Shown here in pieces: positions 32,907 to 42,835 of a DNA stretch of 64,000 nt. The position numbers and the translations under genes were made by a program. Source of the stretch: Henricia sp. BOLD:AAB3569 (taxonomy: Eukaryota; Echinodermata; Asteroidea; Spinulosida; Echinasteridae); contig JBBELK010000480.1 in NCBI GenBank assembly GCA_037783545.1, forward strand, positions 1,311,001 to 1,375,000. The letters are read 5' to 3'. Positions within the stretch are counted from its first letter, which is position 1; each line of letters starts with the position of its first letter. The notes under the pieces are model-generated. The model ran no database searches and was not told the origin of the DNA. It saw only the letters and a list, made by a program, of their open reading frames with translations.

Positions 32907-32957
32907 TGTTGACGCTTGTTGACGCTTGTTGACGCTTGTTGACGCTTGTTGACGCTA
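32907..32957. repeat. 10-bp repeat TTGTTGACGC, five copies
   Basis: Five head-to-tail units, the complement of the GCGTCAACAA units at 22213-22275, with matching flanks. Confidence 0.9.
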
Positions 32958-33519
32958 ATTAGCACGACCCAAATTACCAGACATAAATTCTCTCTCGTGA
33001 AAAAAGAACCACAGGAAGTATTCGGAGGTGGTCGGATGTACCCAAAGGTACCCGGAAGTAGATTTTGTTGCTAACGTGTAGTTCGAGCGTTGACGGTGGC
33101 TCCAGAGCTACGTGGTATTAAAATAACAAGCCGGAGGTAGGTTGTAGCATGTACTACACGGTCACAAAAAATTCTACCTCTGGATTGCAACCACACCCCG
33201 TGGTACATGTACGGTAGATAGCTGGGTCGTCGATCGTAATTTTTGTGATCGTTTTTTCGTGCATCGCAGCGACCGTGTTTTGCTTGATCGTCATTTTTAT
33301 GGAAAATATCGTCAACTCCCATGGATAAAGTGCAAAAATGTATTTGAGAAATGATAATATTTCGTGAGGACCGGCTGGCGGCGCGGCGGCCGTGTCGCGT
33401 CAAGCCTGCCAGGCGGGCTGCTACTCTGGCTGCATGCAGCACGCGGATAAATGGACCGTGAACCCGGAAGACTGAGGCCTAGGGCCCCCACATGAATGGG
33501 TGCGGTATGAAAAATAATT

Positions 33520-33700
33520 GAGTACATGTACATGATCATGGCTTCAAACCTTGTGTGCAAAACATGAGGCAGACTAAAACAAAAATTTAGGAAGTGTTTC
33601 CACACAAAATATTAAAATTTTCTCACTCAAAAATTTCGAGTTTTTCCATCAAATCTTGCTTTATTATATTACATGTATTTAGTCCTAGTCTTTTAAAGAT
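33520..33700 (-). mobile_element. 'TTGAGAAGTTGATCA' family fragment
   Basis: CATGGCTTCAAACCTTGTGT, GCAAAACATGAGGCAGAC and TTTTTCCATCAAATCT correspond, reversed, to 60925-61110. Confidence 0.6.
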
Positions 33701-33902
33701 TTTTTTTTTTAACAAAAACAATCTTGAAGAATTCATAACAAGCCCTTCAAGTTCAGGACCCCAGGATAGCTCTAAAATGCACCAGAAAGCTTGTAAAGCC
33801 ACAAATTTTCACGGGGCTCTTAAGCGGGCCCCGGACCCCACGCCGTGGCTTCGCAGTTGGGCCCTGGCCCACACATTTTCAAACAACCTGGGGAGAACCC
33901 TG

Positions 33903-34480
33903 AACATGAACCCGCCATCGCAAAAACAGGACAAAACAAATGTGTCATTTTCTCACCGTGACACACTAATTCCCCCTAAAACTCACCCAAACCTTGCCAG
34001 GCATAACCACTACGCAGGTCCTTGAGGGAAATAACCAGCCACGATGATTATTTTGCCAACAATTCCAGCAAAACAAACCGGTATGCTCACAGCCTAACCG
34101 TTGTCATGTTGTGTTTAAAAAGTCTATCTGCCTAGTCTGTGTACAAAGGAATACCAATGCGCATTGGTTACCAGACTTGACCTTAACGTCTGGACGTAAA
34201 GGTCAAGTCTGGTAACCAATGCGCATTGGTATTCCTTTGTACACAGACTAGACACTTGGTTGTTTTTGAACAAGACAAAAACGGCTAGGCTGTGAGCATA
34301 CCGGTTTGTTTTGCTGGAATTGTTGGCAAAATAATCATCGTGGCTGGTTATTTCCCTCAAGGACCTGCGTAGTGGTTATGCCTGGCAAGGTTTGGGTGAG
34401 TTTTAGGGGGAATTAGTGTGTCACGGTGAGAAAATGACACATTTGTTTTGTCCTGTTTTTGCGATGGCGGGTTCATGTTC
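33903..34480. mobile_element. 580-bp palindrome ('GTAACCAATGCGCATTGG' family)
   Basis: The two arms meet near 34193 and pair almost throughout: ATGAACCCGCCATCGCAAAA / complement, CACCGTGACACACTAATT, GGTATGCTCACAGCC, GTACAAAGGAATACCAATGC. The same sequence forms the middle of the composite element at 4237-5500. It is flanked to 34900 by a 'GGTATTTTTTTCG' family copy. Confidence 0.9.
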
Positions 34481-34900
34481 ATAACTTCTCTCAGCTCTAC
34501 ACGTGAAAAGACCACATCCCAATGAAAAATGATAAAAAAAGAGCTGAGATTATCTTAGCTAGCCTAGGCCTACTTCCCACTTGCACTTTTGTCGCAAATG
34601 TTGCTTTTCTGTATAAAAATCACATTTTCTCCTTTAAAAAATTGCCTTTAGTTAGTGCACAAGATAACCATTCACGCGCGTGTGCAGCGCCCTCTGTTGT
34701 TGCGCTTACGCACAGACCGCTCACTGCGTCATTTTGTGCATTACTTTATGCAGTAATTTTATCATTTATTTATCTCAGAAATGCATTTGCGACAGAAGTG
34801 CAAGTGGGAAGTATATCTTAGAATTTTATGATCTGTTGATTCAAGGAGGTAATTTCCTTAAAATCTTTGTTCAATGTATACGAAAAAAATACCATATATA
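34480..34900 (+). mobile_element. 'GGTATTTTTTTCG' family copy adjoining the palindrome
   Basis: AAAAGACCACATCCCAATGA, CGCCCTCTGTTGTTGCGCTT, ATTTTGTGCATTACTTTATG and a terminal GTATACGAAAAAAATACC. It is collinear with 4850-5500. Confidence 0.7.
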
Positions 34901-35398
34901 AAATCAACCAATTAACTTAATCACATCAGTGTGAGCAAAGTTGCCAAGTGTTGTTTTAGAGGCCCTCAAAAGTTAAAGATTTTTTATATGGCCGAAATTT
35001 TTTAAATATGATTTTATATCAAAACGAGTCAAATTTTACTGAAGAAAATCCACAATAACTTTAGTTCAAAGAACCCTCTGGCAATGAGAGACTCCTCATT
35101 TTAAATTTTTTTAAAAAGCCTTTTAACACCAATTAAAAATTTATTTAATTGGAACACTTGAAAATGTTGGTGAATCCGCCTATAGTATCCACAGACACTG
35201 AAAATTTATCTGGTTTTTAAAAAAACACATGTATACATACAAGTAAAAATGCTAGTTTGATGGTAAAAAAACACGAGGAAAAAATGTCACAACTCTACAT
35301 AAAAAAGCTTGGAATTTGTGTAACCTGTTGCATAGCATGCATGTGATCCCAGTTAAGTGACTTTTGTACGTTCTACATGTACATTGTATTTTCAACAG

Positions 35399-38300
35399 GC
35401 CAAATGTTGGAGTCGAAGTCGCCATGGAGATTGGCGTTTATTGGAGAATTGTTTTGGGGCATGATAAACTTCATCGTCCTATTGTAAGTAACAATGCTTT
35501 TTCAACAATACCTTAACCATTTGATTGAACCATTAAAACTCCTAGACCTACTTCGTATTTGATACATAAATTGGGTGATTTTTAAAGTTGCATGTCTGCT
35601 AATAAATACACAATTTTAGTGTTTCATATTTTAATAGTTTTTTGTTTATCATTTTATTTCCATACTAGCTTCCGAACAATGGCTGCGGTAAGTTTGCTTC
35701 CATAATTTGATTTTAATCAGCAATATTGAAGGAATGGACAACACTTGTTTGAAGTTATCAACGAATTTAATCAAAAATATTACCCATGTAAACCTTCATT
35801 AGAATCAGAGAATCTTGTTTTCAATGTCGGCAACACAATTAATTTTGACGATAAACTCTGCAACTATGTGTTGCGCCATATTTGAAATTTTGAAAGACTG
35901 GTGCCTTGTTTCCCCGACTCCCATACGCTGTGAAGTATGTAAAAATATGTTGTGTCCTGACTCACGCCCTCTCAAGTCCGAGCGCTGAACTGCAAAAGAT
36001 GGCGACTTACATGAAGCGTACAGAGTTAGGCAGCCTATTGCAAGTGTTGTCCCTTCTTTTAATTTTTAGAAAATCAAGTGCTAAAGCTATTATTCTTTAG
36101 GCCGAGTAAAAAATAAAACATGTTTCTCGTCCGGGTTTTCAAAAAAAAGGAGGAAGAGGGGCTTTTTATTTTTTAATTTTAATTTTTCAAGATGACTGCC
36201 ATTAGAGATTTCTAGGCCGCTGCACGTAAATAGACTCGTGCGAAGACATATTTAGCGATGGTACAGTAGCTACACGATGTAGAAAGTCACCGAGATAGAA
36301 AACTTCGAACTCGCAAGTATTTATTTTCCGACGGAATTGTTGTAGTTTTTAATATTTGTCTCATTTTTTTGAAATAAAAAAAATAAAAAAAATCCAGGCG
36401 GCCTCAAAAAAGGAAGCGGGCGGGGACGAGAAACATGTATTTGTTTTTATTTCGCCTTATAGGAACTAGTGCTTTTGTCTGCTTTGTGAGCATTTGTTCT
36501 GTACCAAGGAAGTGCATTCTTGAGCTTTAGTTTAGATGGTTAATTTAAACTCTCTAGAGAACTGGAAATTTCCAAACAAAGAATCGTTTTAATGACCATG
36601 TACAGGATTTGCAGTATCTCAAAACTTTAATCAACTAATTGTCTGGAAAAAACCTTACTTAAAGACGCAGGCTCGCCAATGCGCGACAGACAAATTTGTG
36701 TCACAAATTTCACCGCTCTCCATACCTTGCCCTGGCAGCCGCTCTTACGGTCCCAGAGGGTGAAGGGCCATGATGCAGGCTAATAGCCTCGTCCATTCTG
36801 CAAATAGGGTGTGTATCTTTTTTAAATCGAATATTTATCACAGAAAACGCACCCTTTGTAAATTCATGACATTTAGTTTCAGCCATATTTACATTATATT
36901 ACAGATATGGTCACATTTGCTTCAAGAAGGTGTCATATAGATGGTTGAATTGACTGTATATGGGAACTCTTTGGTACAAATGACATAGTACAACAACACA
37001 CAACTAAGCGCGTGCGCACGTGATCCGATTAGCCTAGCAATGCATAAACACACTGGCGAGCTCGCATAAATAATGAGCCTCCACCCTCTCGGGCAAGGTA
37101 TGGAGCGCAGTGAAATTCGTAGCACGAATTTGTTTGTGGTGTATAGAACGTATCGAATAGCCGCCATTTCGTGGGGCAGTTTCTTTGTTCCTTGAGGACA
37201 TATTGTGCTTCCATTGTTGAACAGTTTAAGTAACAAAAGGTGCCCCACGAAATGGCAGCTATTCGATACGGTCTATAGATGAGTCTGCGTCTTTAAATGG
37301 AAAGTAGAAGTGGTTCCAACTGTCCAACGATTCCTCCCAAAATGATATATTTTTATCAGAAAACAATAACTGAAGATAATGTCTATAAATACTTGTGCAC
37401 ATGCAAATTATTCGACCTTTTCTTCATTGCATACAGCCGGATTTAACTAGCAAGGGGCGTGGCCACACATCAACCTACAAAGCTGGAAATGGGCGCGGGT
37501 AAGTACTAATATAGTGGCTGCTGGGGATAGTTTATTGAAGACGGTGTGTAGCAGCAAAGATGATGTAGAGCCATGTATGCAAGATGGGCCACTCGCTCAA
37601 TCCTAACTTCCGTAGTACATCAAGGCGCCATTTTAGTAGGCAAACTAGATGCACCTCGTGTCTGTTTGTCATACCTCTGCTGTAACTATTTCCCACGTAC
37701 GGACGTATTCCCCCATTTTCCACTGTCGGCTATGGTAATTTTCCCCCAAATCACCTAGTTCGAGCGCCCTTACGCATTCAGTAATACGGGCTATAGCAGT
37801 GACTTCAGTGGAGTATTATGGGCCGAGTGGTCTGGTGTATAAGGCCCAGGACCTTATCTAATTATACATGTTGTGGGATAGAAACCAGGCCACTTCCATG
37901 GTGTGTGCCCATGGGTAAGGCACATAAATTATCTCTCCATCCAGGAGTAAATTGGTACAGGTGTAAATATTGTGTATTTGATAGCTCACAAGCACCTAAC
38001 AGGCAGCCAGGGATAGATATTGTGGGATGTTATGGCCGAGCGGTCTAGTGCGTCGAACTTAAGTTCCTGTGCTAGTACTAAAATGTAGGTTCGATTCCTG
38101 GCCGTGACAGATTGTGACACCTGTGCCCTTTAGCAAGGCACTCAACCACACTTGCTCCCATTCCTGTAATTGGCGGTCCCTCCGCTGTTGGATGTGGTAT
38201 ATAAATAATAAATAAATATTCCCCAGAAAGTTGAGAATTAATGAAATAATGAATTCTATAAAGAGACCAATGACCAGGGGTAATAATTTGAAGCACATTA

Positions 38301-39774
38301 AAAACAGTGCTTGAAATAAGCGAAAAGATGTAGTCTAGAGGGAACCTTTCATTCAATGAACTTGTGAGATCACTGTTTCGCCATAAGTGACAACAAATTA
38401 TACATTGTTTTCTTTATAGTTTTTACTTTTTGAGATATTGTATATAGGATTTAACATTAACAACGTATGAATAAACAATTTTGTTTTTTTGGATCTGCAG
38501 TGGAGGACTTGGCCCACCCCCCGGACCCAGGAGAAGAATGGGAGGGTATGGAGGTGGGGGTGGAGCCCCAAGAGCTCCGCCCCCAGCTGGTGGTGGATGA
38601 GGAAGGTAAGTTTCATCGCCTCTCCCCTCCCACTAAGTTAGTTTGTCCAAGCGTAGAATTGCATGATCTAAAATAAAGACTTTTAAAGGAGCGTGTCCGA
38701 ATCACATTTTTGAAGCCCCCACTTTTCCCATGGGTGTTGAAATTTTGATAATTTTTCTCATTACCATTCTGAAATTTCACATTCTCAATCTGTATATTTT
38801 CAAAGACATCGTCAAAAAACCACCGATGTTTTGTAAACTAATTTATCCATTGCATAAAGTAGTGGAGTGATTACACCAACCATTTTGCTTCCACATCCAA
38901 ATTGGAGATTGTAAATTTTCCTGTTTGCTTCCCATGGATTGTGTTTCGGGGAGATATTTTATATTATATACCTCATGCGTAGATTCCTGTCATCTGATTG
39001 GTTAAAAGTGGGGGCATTGAATCGGCTAGACCCGGCGCGTATATGCCCACCGGGCAATAGTCTTTGCCATGCCCCGGGCATAGTCATTTAGCGGGTTCCG
39101 GACGCACGCATTACATGTGTTAGCATAGCTGTGCACCAACTATGCAGCTGGGCGCTTCACGTAAACATTCAGCAGGACGGTAATGGCGGAATCTCGACGT
39201 CTGTCGTAGATGATGAAGTCCTTAAGAAAGTAAGAGAAGTGGCCTACAGTGAAAACTGTGTCAGGTGAAATGTGCTACTAAAGTGCCAGGTGATTATGCT
39301 ACAAATGTTTGCTGTAAATATACAACTTTTCCGCCGTAGACCAGCTTCCGAAATCGAAACTCGAAGGACCACTGTCATGACTTTTAACCAACCAGATGAC
39401 AAAAATCTACACATTCGGTATATAAAACAAATATTGACTGCTGTTTATTCGGGTCATGGTTAAGATTATAGGCCCTCGGTGATCTCTAAGCCATGACTAT
39501 GCCCCTCGGCTTCGAGATCACCTTGGGCCTATAATCTTAACCATGCCCCTCATTGCAGTCAATATTTGTATATTATTGTTAGGTTAACCCTTTGATGCAC
39601 AGATTGTTTTGGAACTCTATTGTTTTGAGCGGTCGCTAGCTACCGCCCTGTGCACTTAAGGGTTAATACGAAATTCATTTTCTTGAAAAATCTAAACACA
39701 AGTCATTTTGTTCTGAATCGAGTCGGGTCAGTAAGCCTAAGTGTTTTTTAACTTCTTTTTTGACTTTCAGGTAA
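35399..39774 (+). CDS. SELENOK: selenoprotein K (first exon not located)
   Basis: Exons with matching phases: 35399-35483, 35669-35687 (19 nt), 37437-37498, 38501-38605 and 39771 onward. The product reads (G)QMLESKSPWRLAFIGEL, FWGMINFIVLFFRTM, PDLTSKGRG, then a Gly/Arg/Pro-rich tail GPRRRMGGYGGG ending APPPAGGG-UGA-G-R-stop. This is the plan of selenoprotein K: a short lumenal N-terminus, one membrane helix, a disordered basic cytosolic tail and selenocysteine two residues before the C-terminal Arg. The family acts in the ER membrane with Derlin/p97 quality control and DHHC6 palmitoylation. About 90 residues are visible, against 94 in human, with exon 1 (about 7-8 residues, ending in phase 1) missing. 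UGA is at 38598-38600. The last intron begins inside the Arg codon, and reading through it gives the same Arg and TAA. A SECIS candidate follows at 39968-40017. Confidence 0.93.
36100..36470. mobile_element. foldback element in a SELENOK intron
   Basis: AAAACATGTTTCTCGTCCGG and CGGGGACGAGAAACATGT are inverted near the ends, with AT-rich sequence between. Confidence 0.6.
36659..37293. mobile_element. element with TTAAAGACGCAGGCTCG ends and an inner palindrome
   Basis: The left end TTAAAGACGCAGGCTC and right end GAGTCTGCGTCTTTAA are inverted. Inside, CGTATCGAATAGCCGCCATT / AATGGCAGCTATTCGATACG and TGGGGCA / TGCCCCA form a second palindrome. A fragment occurs at 10118-10275. It lies in a SELENOK intron. 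Confidence 0.8.
37815..38200 (+). mobile_element. two tRNA-derived SINEs
   Basis: The first (about 37815-37970) has GGGCCGAGTGGTCTGGTGTA. The second (about 38028-38200) has TATGGCCGAGCGGTCTAGTG, a B-box-like GGTTCGATTCC, and the body CTGTGCCCTTTAGCAAGGCA shared with the SINE at 20008. Confidence 0.75.
38672..38677 (+). promoter_or_regulatory. SELENOK: possible intronic polyadenylation signal
   Basis: AATAAA lies 63 bases after the unspliced TAA. Cleavage here would give an mRNA with the full reading frame but no SECIS. Such hexamers are common by chance. Confidence 0.3.
38688..38960. mobile_element. 'TTTAAAGGAGCGTGTCC' family copy
   Basis: Begins TTTTAAAGGAGCGTGTCCGA and carries ACCGATGTTTTGTAAACTAA and CTCCAATTTGGAG-like blocks, reversed relative to 7415-7730. 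It lies in the last SELENOK intron. Confidence 0.65.
39000..39560. mobile_element. diverged inverted-repeat element
   Basis: CATCTGATTGGTTAAAAGT and its partial complement (CTTTTAACCAACCAGATG) bound part of it. At 39440-39560 GGTTAAGATTATAGGCCC pairs with GGGCCTATAATCTTAACC. It lies in the last SELENOK intron. Confidence 0.55.
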
Positions 39775-39967
39775 ACGCCTGCTGTTATAATACACAGCAG
39801 GCAGAGAGAGCATCAACATCAATAGAAGAGTGAATTCAACAATCGGTCCAGTAAAATCTGTCAGGAATATTGAATTGTTTCATTGATTAGACGAATTTTA
39901 GCCTCTGAATTTGATGTTTGTTGCTCAGTACCTTTTGCAGCCAGAGTGTAATATTACGCACGCAATG

Positions 39968-40017
39968 ATGACGCTTGTATGGACAAGCCACTAATTTGTG
40001 GACCCAGACAAGCTGAT
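39968..40017 (+). promoter_or_regulatory. SELENOK: SECIS element candidate of SELENOK
   Basis: In the last exon, about 195 bases after the stop, ATGA at 39968-39971 faces TGAT at 40014-40017, forming the non-Watson-Crick GA quartet. After one spacer base, GCTTGT pairs with ACAAGC directly beside the quartet, then TGG pairs with CCA across one mismatch. Unpaired AA at 39985-39986 follows twelve bases after ATGAC, the spacing usual for SECIS elements. A small hairpin CCAC-TAATTT-GTGG caps it, as in form 2 SECIS. The element would direct selenocysteine insertion at the UGA. Pairing below the quartet is weak by eye. Confidence 0.72.
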
Positions 40018-40056
40018 GGAACGGCGGCAAAAACTTTACACTCCAAGGGTGGTTTA

Positions 40057-40315
40057 ACACTGAGCCTGTTCGCGCGTAAATGCAGCGCGCGTCAATTTCA
40101 GAAAAAGTGGCATGGAGGGAATTTGGAGTAAAACGAAAACCAGAATAAAATTTGGGAGGAAAGTGTTTTTGTATTTTTATTGTAATTCCATGATTTTTAA
40201 TGCATTTTTTCACTCTAAATTCCCTCTACACCGCTTTTTGTCAAAGTGACGTTTCACAGTGTGTCAAAATTACGCGCGAAAAGGCTCAATGTGAATCCAT
40301 CCTAAAGTCCGGCAC
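40057..40315. mobile_element. foldback element with GGAGGGAATTTGGAGTAAAA arm
   Basis: GGAGGGAATTTGGAGT and ACTCTAAATTCCCTC are inverted around ATTCCATGATTTTTAATGCA. Outer parts pair through ACACTGAGCC / GGCTCAATGTG. A relative at 51020-51425 is interrupted by another element, and a diverged relative spans about 40640-40835. The SELENOK mRNA may end within it (AATAAA at 40143). Confidence 0.7.
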
Positions 40316-40954
40316 AAACGGGAGCATAAAAACACGTAACATGAAACGTTTTTCTCTAGACTTTGACATTCCTCTACGTTACCCCAAAATGGAAAACAGT
40401 GCTTGTTCCGCGAAACATGTTTTCATCGAAACAGACGTTTCAGTCTACTGTCTGTGGTTCTTGTTTCGATACTGGAGAAACGACGACTTAGCGATGACCA
40501 ATCATCGATCGTATTCCGAATCATGTGGTATCAAGATATCATGTGACTGTACTGCTTTATTGTCGCCGCTGGCATTTCTGTTTTCCATTTGCGGGATACT
40601 GAAATGCGAAACAGGGATAAACAAATTTGTTTCTGCCTCCCGTTTGCGCCGGGCTTAACCAACCATCTCCAAACCAAACGACCAGAATCACAACAACACT
40701 TTCTATCCAAATTGATTGTGGTTTTCAGTACGTTGTATTACCTCAAATTTCATCCACATCGCCGTTTGTCAAATTTACATGTGTTTACGCATGAAAAGGC
40801 TCAGTATAAATCCATTATTAACTACCAAAGATAACTTTATTCAACATAGGCTGTTTTTTCTGTCTGGCCTGTGATATATTTTTCTCGGTAAATTGTTCGT
40901 GCAACAGAAGTCATGTGAATGTGCAAAATGCGTTTTTTATTAGGGTAAGAGTTG

Positions 40955-41125
40955 GTAAGTTGATCAGAAAATATTTTTCGTTAAAATGACTCATAGTATT
41001 GGAATGTGCAGATTTGATGGAAAAAATTGAAGATTTTATATTAAATGAAACACAATTTTTTGTCAGTCTGTCTCATACCGGTATGTTTTGCACACAAGGT
41101 CTGAAGCCATGTTTGTCACTCGTCA
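40955..41125 (+). mobile_element. 'TTGAGAAGTTGATCA' family fragment
   Basis: AAGTTGATCAGAAAATAT, GTGCAGATTTGATGG and TTTTGCACACAAGGTCTGAA in the family order. Confidence 0.6.
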
Positions 41126-41155
41126 GTGTAGTTTGAAGATGGTTGGTTAATATAG

Positions 41156-41235
41156 ACCCTTTCCACAGGCAGCCATGACGGGGGCAGTCACATTGTCACA
41201 ATATTTAAATTATGAAAACCTGTCATGGTGCATTT
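41156..41235. mobile_element. short CCATGACGGGGGCAG foldback fragment
   Basis: ATAGACCCTTTCCACAGGCA, GCCATGACGGGGGCAGTC and ATTTAAATTATG resemble 11122-11398. Confidence 0.55.
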
Positions 41236-41396
41236 CTTGATCTTGGTTGCTTTGACGGACTAAGCTCAAGAAATGTAGACATAAATGTGGCTTTCTGTTT
41301 AAACATTTTTATGCAGAAAGCTACCTTTAAAAACGCACATGGATATTTATTTTAAAACTGCTCCTGTGCGTCAGTAATAAAATGTAAATACTTGTA

Positions 41397-41613
41397 CTCA
41401 GATTTACACTACTAACAATAAGTTGGGGATATTAGTATGTTGTATTTTTAGAATTTGTTTTATTTTTTCACCCTTGATATGACGAGGTGTTTGTCATGCA
41501 GATATACAATTGTCTCATCATATACAAAATCATTCAAGCGGAATGCATACCCTCAATAAAATATCTGCGTACATCCCACAATATTCCTAACTTATTGTGA
41601 GTAGTGTAGTTGT
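41397..41613. mobile_element. foldback element, ACACTACTAACAATAAG ends
   Basis: ACACTACTAACAATAAGTTG and CTTATTGTGAGTAGTGT are inverted ends, and TGTTTGTCATGCAGATAT contributes to inner pairing. Confidence 0.7.
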
Positions 41614-42084
41614 ATTTCAGTTTAAACAACCTTCCAATTTTCATAAAATTTACTTTATTTTTAATGTTTTGGTGTGGGGTCATTATTTTGTCCTGTGTAC
41701 TTTTTGGTCAAAATTTTCAACAAAAATTCCTATCCTAAAGTGCAATTTTTCCAAACTTAAAAAAAAGATGGAACATAGCTTGAATACATTTTGCTTATGG
41801 CGGAGTATGTTTGGACACTATAATTTTGTTGAGGGAAAGATGACAGTTTCGACATTTTTTTTTTTAATAACTGACAATATTGTAACCAAGTCATAATCCA
41901 TGTAGCACCATTCTCATAACCTGGATGCAACAATCCTTTCATACTGCCATATCATAGAATCGATCTTTCTTCTCTGTTGTTTCAAGTCAAATATAAATTT
42001 AAAAAATAAAAGAAAAGCTGGAATTTTATTTTTATGGAGATTGTGTCAGTTTAATTGTAAATTAACTTTGTTAGACTGGTCATG

Positions 42085-42185
42085 TACCGTAATTTTCGGG
42101 GTATAAGCCGCGACGCCCGAAAGTTCCAGAAACAAGATTCACCGTCGGCGTATAAGCCGCCCGGCTCATTAGCCGCACCATTTTG
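42085..42185. mobile_element. GTATAAGCCGC repeat
   Basis: TTTTCGGGGTATAAGCCGCG and GGCGTATAAGCCGCC form a motif I recognise from widespread animal MITEs. Only part is present. Confidence 0.5.
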
Positions 42186-42835
42186 TCGGCCACAGATCGA
42201 TCACAATATATTTAAATCAAGTAACAGGTCTCGACTAGCCACTGAGACCTGGAATTGATTTGACAAGTTCAGTGCGTCCTATACCAACATAAGAAAGGTG
42301 ACCTTCCTAAAATGTATCTTAGCGCTTTGTGAAATTGGGCCCCAAAAATAACCTTCTTGTTTTAGCCAAGTATGGTACATCAAATTCGCTGTATTGAGAT
42401 GCACTGGAGCCACTTTTGAAGAGTCTCTGGAGTATTTTTGGTGAAAGGTTGCATGATAGCGAAGCGCCTACCACATCAAATTCACTGACCAAGTATGCCA
42501 CATATGCCAATTTTTAGGGTACTCCAAACAATCTCGTGAATGCCTGCGTGAACTGTAGGTCATTAATAGGGAACCGGGTTAGCGTAGCCGTTCTTTCCTC
42601 GCCTTCCACCTCTGTGGCCCTGGTTTGCAGTCCCTGCTTGACTCTGTGGGTTCCCCCAACCCCCCCTACACAGAATTGTGCAGGGGTTTTCCTCCCACCT
42701 CTAAAACTGAGCATTTCTTCAGGCTTAGGAGCTACAGTACCTTGGGCACTTTTTTTTAATAGGGAATCCTTGGTTTTTGTCCCAAAAAGAATTGATACAG
42801 CGCTGACGTCGACATCATTTGTCGCGTGGTCCATG

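Noticed and set aside
38598..38600. UGA in SELENOK as an inactivating nonsense mutation
   Set aside because: Its position three codons before the end, the GGG-U-G-R context and the SECIS candidate fit a selenocysteine codon far better than pseudogene decay.
38467..38676. Plus-strand ORF of 69 codons over the SELENOK exon
   Set aside because: It is in a different frame from the phased selenoprotein K exons and has no recognisable domain.
40200..40658. Plus-strand ORF of 152 codons
   Set aside because: It begins in a foldback element and continues in diverged repeat sequence, with no domain or splice support.
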